A DNA stretch of 64,000 bases from the NCBI GenBank assembly GCA_905221605.1, contig CAJNDS010001001.1:1356549-1420548 (forward strand), given 5' to 3'. The translations under genes and the position numbers were made by a program. Of this stretch, positions 1-64,000 are shown in pieces. Each line of letters begins with the position of its first letter. Position 1 is the stretch's first letter. Under the pieces are notes generated by a model. The model worked only from the letters and a program-made list of their open reading frames with translations, was not told the origin of the DNA and did not search any database. This DNA comes from Symbiodinium natans. Its lineage: Eukaryota > Sar > Dinophyceae > Suessiales > Symbiodiniaceae.

Positions 1-2140
1 ACTACCCAGGAAGCCCCGCAGCTTCAACTATGGAGGGCTCAGGCACTCCCCCCAAAAACACCGGCCTCTGTTGTGGGCACCGCGGGTGGGGCCTTGGCAA
101 CTGTCCCCAATGCGGGCCACGCCAGCCTGGGCCACCGTCTTGGGTGAGGATCCGAGCTCGAACGTCCACGGCTAAAGGCTTTGGATTTGGGGGATAAGCC
201 TTAAACCTTAAACCCTAAACCCTGAACCTTATCCTGCGAGGTCCTGAAGCTCTGCAGTCCTCCGGATTTGGAGCTTTTGGTTTTGAGAGAAGACACCTTA
301 CGTTGGGGTTCCTAAATGTCTGATCAAGTGGGGGCAATACAAATAGTATGGCAATATAAGCATACAATACTATAACAATGTAGCAAACTAAAAATATGGG
401 GACATAGTACTACGGCGATACAATGATAATACCGGACTAATTCTTATGAGAATATGATAATAATTCGATGATCTAAGAACAAACATGAAAACATCTTAAT
501 TGTAAGGATAGAATGAAATAAAGTACAAATAATGAAACATAGTGATATTATAGACAAAGAACAATATGCTAATGTGGTGATCTGATCAGGGAAATAATAT
601 GAAAACATGAGAGTTTACCGATATAAAACTGTAAGAGCAGAATAAAAATTGTTATAGTTCTAGTAATAACCGTAATGAAGATATCCAATACAAAAATAAG
701 AACAAATTTAAACAGAGTAGCATACTACAATAACGATGCCATACTGTAATACTGGAATCATGCCATATTGTAATGACGGAAGGCAATGCAACAATATACA
801 ATATGACAATATCACGAAATAAAAACAACAACAACAAACGAACGTGATAATGTATAGATAGTACTAGTACTAACTCAGAGAACATAACCCTAACCCTAAA
901 CCCTAAACCCTAAACCCTAAACCCTAACTAAACCCATAAAGATAGTCAGTAATACTAAAAACTTGGGGAACATTGTGCCAAGCCAGGGTGCTTGGACTCC
1001 AATCCATTCGTCTCACTGGCCGGGCTCGGCGCGGGATCCTGCCGAGGCCGGTGTAGGGTTTAGGGTTTGGGGTTTGGGGTTTGGGGTTTGGGGTTCAGGA
1101 TTTAGGGTTTAGGGTTTGGGGTTTAGGGTTTAGGGTTTAGGGTTTGGGGTTTAGGGTTTGGGGTTTAGGGTTTGGGGTTTGGGGTTTGGGGGTTGGGGGT
1201 TGGGGGTTGGGGGTTGGGGGCTTGGGTTTTGGGTTTTGGGTTTTGGATTTTGGGTTTTGGGTTTTGGGTTTGGGGGTTGGGGGTTTGGGTTTTGGGTTTT
1301 GGGTTTCGGGTTTTGGGTTTCGGGCTTTGGGTTTTGGGTTTTGGGGGGTGGGGCTGCATTTGTCTTTGAAGGGCCCAGGCTCCGGAAAGAATCCTGTGCA
1401 GGCTCCCAAGCTCTGGAAACCCCCGAAGCACTCCTCCGGGGGCGTCTCCGGTGGCGGCGTGGGCGCCGGCTGGGGAGACGGTTCCTTTTCTTTGGAGGGG
1501 ACGACGACTTAGGGGCCTCCCTTGCCCGTTCAGGCCGACTCAAGCCACCTTGGATCCAAGGTGGCTTAGGTTTGGGGCTTAGGGATTAAGGTGACATGGC
1601 TGGGGTTTAGGCCGAGGGCCTGGACCTTCGAACCAAAGGCGACGTATAAGTAGAGTTTTGCACAGGCTAGCTATGCAGTGCAACCCTAAACCCTAAACCC
1701 TAAACCCTACTTAGAAAAGCCCCCATGAACCTTCAAGCGGGCGCACCTGAGGCCGCACTGGCGCCGAGATGGGAGGCTTGTAGGGGCTGGTGACCTCCAA
1801 GGGCTTTCGCGGGTTTTCAGGGTTTCGGGTTTGGGGTTTAGGGTGTAGGGTTTAGGGCTTAGGGCTTAGGGCTTAGGGCTTAGGGCTCAAGCAGTTTCAG
1901 AGCTCCGGACCACATGTTCGTACATTCGACACACCCCAAAGCACTCCGAGACTAAGCCCACCCTCTTTAGGGTTCGGCATCAGGAACTCTCCCCCTAAAC
2001 CAGACACACCGCATCTCCCTCCAGATGCAGGGTTTTGGGGCTTTAGAGGTTTCCGGTTTGTGCGTTTAGGGATTGAGGGGTCGAGGGCTTCAGGGCCTAA
2101 ACCCCAAACCCTAAACCCTCTCTCAAAACTCGAAGCCCGC
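1..2140. other. Left end: repeats, AT-rich patch, no gene read
   Basis: Unique GC-rich islands at 1-180, 960-1045, 1345-1570 and 1735-1812 are separated by telomeric repeats. On the minus strand 1345-1570 encodes basic, low-complexity frames. I could not place a FATC domain. The island boundaries resemble those of exons further right, so undetected exons are possible. Confidence 0.4.
300..890. repeat. AT-rich degenerate triplet patch
   Basis: About 590 bp very rich in A and T with loosely repeated caata/aataa words, unlike the GC-rich surroundings. No gene recognised. Confidence 0.6.
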
Positions 2141-57319
<55,179 letters not shown>

Positions 57320-57479
57320 CTGCAAATTGGTGCAGCTTTTGGGCTCGCTTGTTGACTCGGGTAGCTGAAGCCCGATCACAGCACGAGCCGATAAACCCTA
57401 AACCTTAAACCCTAAACCCAAAAAACCAAAAGCCCTAAACCCTGTAGGCCATCTTAAAGTGGGCTTGTGGAAACCCGAA

Positions 57480-58033
57480 AGCGCTTTCACTTCCCGAGCC
57501 TGCGCGGAATTGTTTTTTCTTTGGGCTGGCTGGCGTTCAGCACTCGGCTTGGAAAAAAAACGTGTAGAATAAGAAACCCGTCTAGAAGATTTCGGTGCGC
57601 TCTGAAGCGCCTACTCCTCGAGACCGAAATCTGACCAATCTAATCCCTGATCCGCTGGGCAAGAGAGTTGGTTGTCTTAAACCCTAAACCCTAAACTCTT
57701 GGGGTTTAACTCGAAACCCAAACCTTAACCCTAAACCCTAAACCCCTTTCAGTCTCTCGGAGTCCATATGGGCTCTCTCTGCTTCAGCCTTCACCTTACA
57801 AGAGGCTCAACATCCAGTCTGAGCCTGAATGCCGAGCGAGTTGAAAGCGTAAAATCCAGGAACCTCAAAGTCAACCTCGCTGCATGATGAAAAACCCCTA
57901 AATGAAAGCATCAAGTCTTGCACTTTAAGGTTTAGGGTTTTAGAGTTTAGGGTATCTGCGAATGTGGATGACTGAGAGGTCTCCAGTATAAATCATTGGG
58001 GCGCCTCGCTGGCGGAAGAGTGAGCTTGTAGGC
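57480..58033 (-). other. Transketolase array spacer 1 with telomeric inserts
   Basis: This 3' spacer of copy 1 is a diverged version of the spacers at 60389-61155 and 63511-64000; shared blocks include the stretch around gaagatttcggtgcg and the gactgagaggtctcca block. Unlike its sisters it carries telomere-like DNA at 57677-57746, replacing 32 bp of unique spacer (63887-63918), and a clean 32-bp insert at 57926-57957. Homology to the unit starts near 57480, only about 160 bp from the nearest candidate kinase exon. Confidence 0.8.
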
Positions 58034-60328
58034 TCAGTGCTTGCCCTGGGTGCCATCGGAAAGGACGCCCGTCTCGCCCTTGAGGCACTTCTCTGCGCAC
58101 TCCTTGACGTTCTCCGCAGTGAAGCCGAACTTCTCCAGGCAGGTGCCACCCGGCGCGGAAGCGCCAAAGACGTTGATACCCACCTGCGCGGTGGAAAACT
58201 CGCCCCAGCCGGAGGTGCAGGCGGCCTCCACGCTCAGGGTGGGGACACCCTTTGGAAGCAGCGACTCCTTGTAGCTGTCAGACTGAGCACGGAAGACTTC
58301 GACGGAAGGCATGGACACGACACGGACCTTCTGGTCCATTGACTTGGCGGCATCGACACAGACGTGGACCTCAGAGCCCGTGCCAACGATGATGACCTCT
58401 GGGTCCGAGCACTCCACCACCGCGTACGCGCCCTTCAGGGTGTTCTCGATGGAGGAGTTGGGGAGGTTCGGCAGCGCCTGGCGGGAGAAAGCCATCATGG
58501 TCGGCCGGGACTCATTCTTGGAGCGCTCCACCGCGTACTTGTAGGCCCCAGCGGTCTCGTTGCCATCGGCCGGTCGCATCACGGTCAGGTCAGGGATCAG
58601 TCGCAGGGAAGGGATGGTCTCAATGGGCTGGTGCGTGGGGCCATCCTCACCGACGGCAATGGAGTCGTGCGTGGTCACGAAGATGGTGCCTGCCTGGGAC
58701 AGGGCGGCAATACGGATGGCGGAGCGCATGTAGTCCGTGAAGATGGTGAAGGTGGCGCAGTAGGGGATGATGCCTGTCTTGTCCAACGACAAGGCGTTGC
58801 AGACGGCGCCCATGCCGAACTCGCGAATGCCGAAGCGGAAGTTCCTCTCTGAGTAGCTGTCCTTCAGGAAATCGCCCGTGCACTTCATCAGGGTCATGTT
58901 GGAAGGCGCAAGGTCGGCGGAGCCACCCATGAACTCCGGCAGCACCGGCGCAATGGCGTTGAGGCAGTCCTGAGAGTGCAAGCGCGTGGCCTTGCCGTTG
59001 TCCTTCTCGGTCAGCTTGGGAAGGCACTCATCCCAGTTCTCTGGCAGCTTCCTGTTGAGCACCGCACGCTCGAACTGCGCGGCCAACTCGGGCTCCTTCT
59101 CTTTGTAGGCGGCGAAGAGCTTGTCCCACTCAGCCTGCTTGGCAGCGCCAGCATCGGCCTGCTTCTTGAAGGCTGCGTAGACATGCTCGGGGACCTCGAA
59201 CTCGCCGTAGTTCCAAGACAGCTGCTTGCGCGTCGCCTCGGCCTCGTCTGCGCCCAGGGGGGCACCATGCGCATCATGGCTGTCGGCCTTGTTGGGCGAG
59301 CCGAAGCCAATGGTGGTCTTCACCTTGATGAGCGTGGGCTTGTCGGTGCAGGCTTTGGCCTCAGCAATGGCCTTGCGGATGGCGTCGACGTCCTCATCGC
59401 CCTTGTCAACGACCAGCACCTGCCAGCCGTAGGCCTCAAAGCGCTTGCCGACATCCTCCGTGAAGGAGAGGTCGGTGTGGCCATCGATGGTGATGCCGTT
59501 GTCATCATAGAAGGCAATGAGCTTCCCGAGGCCCAGATGGCCGGCATAGGCGCAGGCCTCGTGAGAGATGCCTTCCTGCATGCAGCCATCACCGGCAATG
59601 GTGTAGGTGTAGTGGTCGATGAGGGTGAAGTCCGGCTTGTTGTAGGCGGCCGCGAGATGCGCCTCCGCTGCAGCCAGGCCAACGGCGTTGGAGATGCCCA
59701 TTCCTAGCGGGCCGGTGGTGACCTCGATGCCGTCAGTCTCGAAGTTCTCCGGGTGGCCAGGAGTCTTCGAGCCCCACTGCCTGAACTGCTTCAGGTCATC
59801 CATGGCGACACTGTCATAGCCGGCCAAGTGCAGCAGGGAGTACTGAAGCATGCAGCCATGGCCAGAGGACAGCACGAAACGATCACGGTTGCACCAGCTG
59901 CTGTCCTTGGGGTTGTAGGCCATCTCCTCCGCAAAGAGGAGGTAACCGATCGGAGCTTGACCCATAGGTGCGCCCGGGTGGCCAGAGTTGGCCTTGTTCA
60001 CGGCATCAACTGCCAGGAAGCGGATTGAGTTGATGCAGTCGGTCTCCACCTCCGTGTCGGTGCTGACCGCTGCCACCTTCACGGCCTTGCGCTGCCCCTT
60101 GCCCTTCGCTGTCACCCGAGCGGCGCAGCCCGCCGCGAGCACCGCCGCGCCCACGGTGGCGGCACCCATGGAGGTCTGGGGCTGGGCCTGCGCAGCATGG
60201 CCAGCCGCGACACCTGGCTCGATGCGCGCGGCACTGGGCGTGCTCGGGGGTGCCACGAAGGTGAGAGCGCCGGCAGACGCGGTGGCAGCTGCAGCCAGGA
60301 CAGTGTTGCGCTGGCGAGTGGACGGCAT
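58034..60328 (-). CDS. TKT: Plastid transketolase, tandem copy 1
   Basis: Transketolase moves two-carbon ketol units between sugar phosphates with thiamine diphosphate, here most likely in the plastid Calvin cycle. The frame gives 764 residues from the ATG at 60328. It also opens 20 codons further upstream at a GTG, but a stop lies directly before that GTG, so the ATG is preferred. Visible motifs: GHPG (116-119), SSGHG (about 154-158), the GDG to N diphosphate-binding motif (246-277), ADLAPSN (471-477), REFGMG with the catalytic Glu at about 503, HDS with His 554, GEDGPTHQP (560-568) and FSRQ (614-617). The C-terminal domain ends at TQGKH. The first 95 residues form a tripartite plastid leader: hydrophobic stretch, FVAP (24-27), Ala/Pro/Ser linker, second hydrophobic stretch (about 54-70), then a Lys/Arg-rich segment. 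No intron is needed. Residue 709 is Gly, as is usual in this family. Confidence 0.97.
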   Translation of the reverse strand: MPSTRQRNTVLAAAATASAGALTFVAPPSTPSAARIEPGVAAGHAAQAQPQTSMGAATVGAAVLAAGCAARVTAKGKGQRKAVKVAAVSTDTEVETDCINSIRFLAVDAVNKANSGHPGAPMGQAPIGYLLFAEEMAYNPKDSSWCNRDRFVLSSGHGCMLQYSLLHLAGYDSVAMDDLKQFRQWGSKTPGHPENFETDGIEVTTGPLGMGISNAVGLAAAEAHLAAAYNKPDFTLIDHYTYTIAGDGCMQEGISHEACAYAGHLGLGKLIAFYDDNGITIDGHTDLSFTEDVGKRFEAYGWQVLVVDKGDEDVDAIRKAIAEAKACTDKPTLIKVKTTIGFGSPNKADSHDAHGAPLGADEAEATRKQLSWNYGEFEVPEHVYAAFKKQADAGAAKQAEWDKLFAAYKEKEPELAAQFERAVLNRKLPENWDECLPKLTEKDNGKATRLHSQDCLNAIAPVLPEFMGGSADLAPSNMTLMKCTGDFLKDSYSERNFRFGIREFGMGAVCNALSLDKTGIIPYCATFTIFTDYMRSAIRIAALSQAGTIFVTTHDSIAVGEDGPTHQPIETIPSLRLIPDLTVMRPADGNETAGAYKYAVERSKNESRPTMMAFSRQALPNLPNSSIENTLKGAYAVVECSDPEVIIVGTGSEVHVCVDAAKSMDQKVRVVSMPSVEVFRAQSDSYKESLLPKGVPTLSVEAACTSGWGEFSTAQVGINVFGASAPGGTCLEKFGFTAENVKECAEKCLKGETGVLSDGTQGKH

Positions 60329-61155
60329 AATGCGGTGCGTCGCAAACACAATTTCCAGGCTAACTGTCGACTGCTTTGAGGCCAACACGGCTCATGACCT
60401 TGGGTTTGGGGGTTTCGGAGTTTAAGGCGAGCTGACCTTTGCAAAAAGAGCCTTAGGCTGGGGGGGGAGGGGAGAGGAAGGAGAACCCCACAATCGAGAA
60501 CCCCACAATCCTCAGATAATACTAAGTTTTTGGGCTTGGCATTCAATCGCAAATCTCTTGTGGCGGCACGTTGGCCGATGCCCGACTTGCCCATTCATGC
60601 CCATTCGTCCCAAGACCAAAGAAGGCTCCACCAATCGTCTACGCAACTCATGTAAACATCTCAATAACGAAGCACTTCCCCCTCCAAGCCCACGTGGCAC
60701 GTGGAGTTGCTTTTTCGTTGAGCTGGCTTGCGTGCCGCACTAGACTTGGAAAAACTTGTAAAATAAGAAACCTAGAAGATTTCGGTGCGTTCTGAAGCGC
60801 CTACTCCTCCGGACTGAATCTGACTAATCTCAGGAGAGTTGGTTGTCGAAAGCAAGTTGCACAAAACTGCTAAAACCATATGGGCTCTTTGCTTCAGCCT
60901 TCACCTTACAAGAGGCTGGATGGCGAAATGCCACCAGATTTCAACATCCAGTCTGAGCCTGAATGCCGCGTGAGTTCAAAGCGCAAAAACGAAGCCTCAA
61001 AGTCAAACTCGCTGCATGATGTGGTGAAATTTGACTTGTGCTTACCTAAATCAACGAATCAAGTCTTGCACTTGCGAGCGTGAGTATGACTGAGAGGTCT
61101 CCAACAGAAATCATCGAGGCGCCTCGCTGGCGGAAGAGTGTGGAAGCTTGTAGGC
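60329..61155 (-). other. Transketolase array spacer 2 (intergenic)
   Basis: This spacer separates the stop of copy 2 from the start of copy 1. It includes the short 5' leader of copy 1, with candidate AG trans-splice acceptors within about 60 nt of the ATG, and the 3' region of copy 2. No AATAAA-like signal was noticed and no spliced-leader sequence is present. Apart from one TTTGGG-like stretch near 60403 it lacks telomeric repeats. Confidence 0.7.
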
Positions 61156-63450
61156 TCAGTGCTTGCCCTGGGTGCCATCGGAAAGGACGCCCGTCTCGCC
61201 CTTGAGGCACTTCTCTGCGCACTCCTTGACGTTCTCCGCAGTGAAGCCGAACTTCTCCAGGCAGGTGCCACCTGGCGCGGAAGCGCCAAAGACGTTGATG
61301 CCCACCTGCGCGGTGGAAAACTCGTCCCAGCCGGAGGTGCAGGCGGCCTCCACGCTCAGGGTGGGGACACCCTTTGGAAGCAGGGACTCCTTGTAGCTAT
61401 CAGACTGAGCACGGAAGACTTCCACGGAAGGCATGGACACGACACGGACCTTCTGGTCCATTGACTTGGCGGCATCGACACAGACGTGGACCTCAGAGCC
61501 CGTGCCAACGATGATGACCTCTGGGTCCGAGCACTCCACCACCGCGTACGCGCCCTTCAGGGTGTTCTCGATGGAGGAGTTGGGGAGGTTCGGCAGCGCC
61601 TGGCGGGAGAAAGCCATCATGGTCGGCCGGGACTCATTCTTGGAGCGCTCCACCGCGTACTTGTAGGCCCCAGCGGTCTCGTTGCCATCGGCCGGTCGCA
61701 TCACGGTCAGGTCAGGGATCAGTCGCAGGGAAGGGATGGTCTCAATGGGCTGGTGCGTGGGGCCATCCTCACCGACGGCAATGGAGTCGTGCGTGGTCAC
61801 GAAGATGGTGCCTGCCTGGGACAGGGCGGCAATACGGATGGCGGAGCGCATGTAGTCCGTGAAGATGGTGAAGGTGGCGCAGTAGGGGATGATGCCTGTC
61901 TTGTCCAACGACAAGGCGTTGCAGACGGCGCCCATGCCGAACTCGCGAATGCCGAAGCGGAAGTTCCTCTCTGAGTAGCTGTCCTTCAGGAAATCGCCCG
62001 TGCACTTCATCAGGGTCATGTTGGAAGGCGCAAGGTCGGCGGAGCCACCCATGAACTCCGGCAGCACCGGCGCAATGGCGTTGAGGCAGTCCTGAGAGTG
62101 CAAGCGCGTGGCCTTGCCGTTGTCCTTCTCGGTCAGCTTGGGAAGGCACTCATCCCAGTTCTCTGGCAGCTTCCTGTTGAGCACCGCACGCTCGAACTGC
62201 GCGGCCAACTCGGGCTCCTTCTCTTTGTAGGCGGCGAAGAGCTTGTCCCACTCAGCCTGCTTGGCAGCGCCAGCATCGGCCTGCTTCTTGAAGGCTGCGT
62301 AGACATGCTCGGGGACCTCGAACTCGCCGTAGTTCCAAGACAGCTGCTTGCGCGTCGCCTCGGCCTCGTCTGCGCCCAGGGGGGCACCATGCGCATCATG
62401 GCTGTCGGCCTTGTTGGGCGAGCCGAAGCCAATGGTGGTCTTCACCTTGATGAGCGTGGGCTTGTCGGTGCAGGCTTTGGCCTCAGCAATGGCCTTGCGG
62501 ATGGCGTCGACGTCCTCATCGCCCTTGTCGACGACCAGCACCTGCCAGCCGTAGGCCTCAAAGCGCTTGCCGACATCCTCCGTGAAGGAGAGGTCGGTGT
62601 GGCCATCGATGGTGATGCCGTTGTCATCATAGAAGGCAATGAGCTTCCCGAGGCCCAGATGGCCGGCATAAGCGCAGGCCTCGTGAGAGATGCCTTCCTG
62701 CATGCAGCCATCACCGGCAATGGTGTAGGTGTAGTGGTCGATGAGGGTGAAGTCCGGCTTGTTGTAGGCGGCCGCGAGATGCGCCTCCGCTGCAGCCAGG
62801 CCAACGGCGTTGGAGATGCCCATTCCTAGCGGGCCGGTGGTGACCTCGATGCCGTCAGTCTCGAAGTTCTCCGGGTGGCCAGGAGTCTTCGAGCCCCACT
62901 GCCTGAACTGCTTCAGGTCATCCATGGCGACACTGTCATAGCCGGCCAAGTGCAGCAGGGAGTACTGAAGCATGCAGCCATGGCCAGAGGACAGCACGAA
63001 ACGATCACGGTTGCACCAGCTGCTGTCCTTGGGGTTGTAGGCCATCTCCTCCGCAAAGAGGAGGTAACCGATCGGAGCTTGACCCATAGGTGCGCCCGGG
63101 TGGCCAGAGTTGGCCTTGTTCACGGCATCAACTGCCAGGAAGCGGATTGAGTTGATGCAGTCGGTCTCCACCTCCGTGTCGGTGCTGACCGCTGCCACCT
63201 TCACGGCCTTGCGCTGCCCCTTGCCCTTCGCTGTCACCCGAGCGGCGCAGCCCGCCGCGAGCACCGCCGCGCCCACGGTGGCGGCACCCATGGAGGTCTG
63301 GGGCTGGGCCTGCGCAGCATGGCCAGCCGCGACACCTGGCTCGATGCGCGCGGCACTGGGCGTGCTCGGGGGTGCCACGAAGGTGAGAGCGCCGGCAGAC
63401 GCGGTGGCAGCTGCAGCCAGGACAGTGTTGCGCTGGCGAGTGGACGGCAT
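61156..63450 (-). CDS. TKT: Plastid transketolase, tandem copy 2
   Basis: This is a second full-length transketolase, exactly 3122 bp from copy 1 with no indel in the coding region. I count eight nucleotide differences. Seven are silent. The eighth (58203 versus 61325) changes Gly709 to Asp in the C-terminal domain, next to the conserved SGW. Six of the eight differences fall in the last 270 nt of the gene and two at 59408/62530 and 59549/62671, with about 1.1 kb and 0.8 kb of identity around them. The leader, cofactor motifs and catalytic residues match copy 1. Both genes lie on the minus strand, as in dinoflagellate unidirectional tandem arrays. Confidence 0.97.
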   Translation of the reverse strand: MPSTRQRNTVLAAAATASAGALTFVAPPSTPSAARIEPGVAAGHAAQAQPQTSMGAATVGAAVLAAGCAARVTAKGKGQRKAVKVAAVSTDTEVETDCINSIRFLAVDAVNKANSGHPGAPMGQAPIGYLLFAEEMAYNPKDSSWCNRDRFVLSSGHGCMLQYSLLHLAGYDSVAMDDLKQFRQWGSKTPGHPENFETDGIEVTTGPLGMGISNAVGLAAAEAHLAAAYNKPDFTLIDHYTYTIAGDGCMQEGISHEACAYAGHLGLGKLIAFYDDNGITIDGHTDLSFTEDVGKRFEAYGWQVLVVDKGDEDVDAIRKAIAEAKACTDKPTLIKVKTTIGFGSPNKADSHDAHGAPLGADEAEATRKQLSWNYGEFEVPEHVYAAFKKQADAGAAKQAEWDKLFAAYKEKEPELAAQFERAVLNRKLPENWDECLPKLTEKDNGKATRLHSQDCLNAIAPVLPEFMGGSADLAPSNMTLMKCTGDFLKDSYSERNFRFGIREFGMGAVCNALSLDKTGIIPYCATFTIFTDYMRSAIRIAALSQAGTIFVTTHDSIAVGEDGPTHQPIETIPSLRLIPDLTVMRPADGNETAGAYKYAVERSKNESRPTMMAFSRQALPNLPNSSIENTLKGAYAVVECSDPEVIIVGTGSEVHVCVDAAKSMDQKVRVVSMPSVEVFRAQSDSYKESLLPKGVPTLSVEAACTSGWDEFSTAQVGINVFGASAPGGTCLEKFGFTAENVKECAEKCLKGETGVLSDGTQGKH

Positions 63451-64000
63451 AATGCGGTGCGTCGCAAACACAATTTCCAGGCTAACTGTCGACTGCTTTG
63501 AGGCCAACACGGCTCATGACCTTGGGTTTGGGGGTTTCGGAGGGCGAGGTAAACCATGTAAACCCTAAACCCCATAAACCTCACATAATACTAAGTTTTG
63601 GGCTTGGGATTCAATCGCAACTCTTGTTGGCGGCACGTTGGCCGACTCCTGACAAGACCAAGGAAGGCTCCACCAATCATCTACCAACTCGAATACACAT
63701 CCCAATAACAAAGACCTTCCCCTTCCCAAGCCCATGTGGAGATGCTTTTTCTTTGGGCTGGCTTGCGTTCAGCACTAGACTTGGAAAACCTTGTAAAATC
63801 AGAAACCCGTCTAGAAGATTTCGGTGCGTTCTGAAGCGCCTACTCCTCGAGACTGAATCTGCCTGATCTCAGGAAAGTTGGTTGTCGAAAGCAAGTTGCG
63901 CAAAACTGCAAAAGCCCGTTTCAGTCTCTCGGTGTCCATATGGGCTCTCTGCTTCAGTCTTCACCTTACTAGAGGCTGGATGGCGAAATGCCACCAGATT
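63451..64000 (-). other. Partial third array unit spacer
   Basis: The sequence matches spacer 2 up to the window edge, so another transketolase unit probably follows to the right. A short telomere-like patch at about 63551-63580 stands where spacer 2 has a different, G-rich sequence of about 75 bp. Confidence 0.75.

Noticed and set aside
1345-1570. Basic Pro/Arg/Ser-rich minus-strand frame as a kinase C-terminal exon
   Set aside because: Low complexity, several frames open, no FATC signature.
1137-1589. Overlapping open frames of 65-143 codons rich in Gly/Trp/Phe or Pro/Lys/Asn
   Set aside because: They are translations of TTTAGGG/TTTGGGG-type repeats on both strands; no unique coding content.
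58034-60388. 784-residue version of transketolase starting at GTG
   Set aside because: An in-frame stop lies directly before the GTG and an ATG 20 codons later begins a typical plastid leader.
58364-60425. Plus-strand frames of 91-243 codons antisense to transketolase, repeated in copy 2
   Set aside because: Shadow frames of a GC-rich gene; they vary exactly as silent changes of the real frame dictate.

Overview
The window looks like nuclear DNA of a photosynthetic dinoflagellate. Three things point there. Two tandem, intronless, nearly identical genes for plastid transketolase carry a peridinin-plastid type leader (hydrophobic signal, FVAP motif, second hydrophobic stop-transfer segment). 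Introns that can be read use mostly GC rather than GT donors. The interspersed simple repeat is the plant/alveolate telomere heptamer TTTAGGG. No species is named.

Right end (about 57.5-64.0 kb, minus strand): a transketolase tandem array with a 3122-bp period. Two full genes are present, and the spacer of a further unit runs off the right edge. This is the only part with long open reading frames.

Rest (about 1-57.4 kb): at first sight this is 57 kb of telomere-like repeats, short inverted-repeat elements and junk ORFs. Translating the small GC-rich islands between repeats on the minus strand, and requiring AG acceptors, GT/GC/GA donors and matching codon phase, gives a different picture. 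(1) A phosphatidylinositol-3-kinase-related protein kinase (PIKK), SMG1-like in its activation loop, is split into micro-exons of about 27-90 nt. Probable FAT-like helical exons lie at 57.3-40.6 kb. The kinase N-lobe (LLKGH, DDLRLD) is at 38.9-37.6 kb. The C-lobe ([29 protein letters not shown]) runs from about 13.7 to 2.1 kb. (2) Between N-lobe and C-lobe exons, on the same strand, lies a second gene at about 28.8-16.0 kb. It encodes a multi-pass membrane protein with a TIR-like signature (SHSW, DKACVHQ, GGFLQ, SPQYLSR, LWCVFEIAAF). It appears nested in a kinase intron of more than 20 kb, unless the assembly is wrong.

The introns have a consistent build. In transcript sense most start with G-strand telomeric repeats (TTTAGGG) after the donor and end with C-strand repeats (CCCTAAA) before the AG acceptor, so the intron ends are complementary. 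They also hold at least four recurrent short element families: A, B and C with terminal inverted repeats of about 100 bp, and D, a roughly 50-bp A-tailed module sitting flush against telomeric repeats. Also present are expanded variant tracts (TTTGGGG, TTTAAGGG, CTTAGGG and a 9-mer), AT-rich patches, and a decayed bacterial-type secreted-protein domain that itself seems to contain a GT-AG intron.

Two natural comparisons show telomere-like DNA being inserted into existing sequence: a family A element interrupted by a TTTAGGG tract with no loss, and a transketolase spacer that carries telomeric inserts where its sister spacers have none. All exon calls outside transketolase come from reading the sequence by eye and lack transcript evidence.
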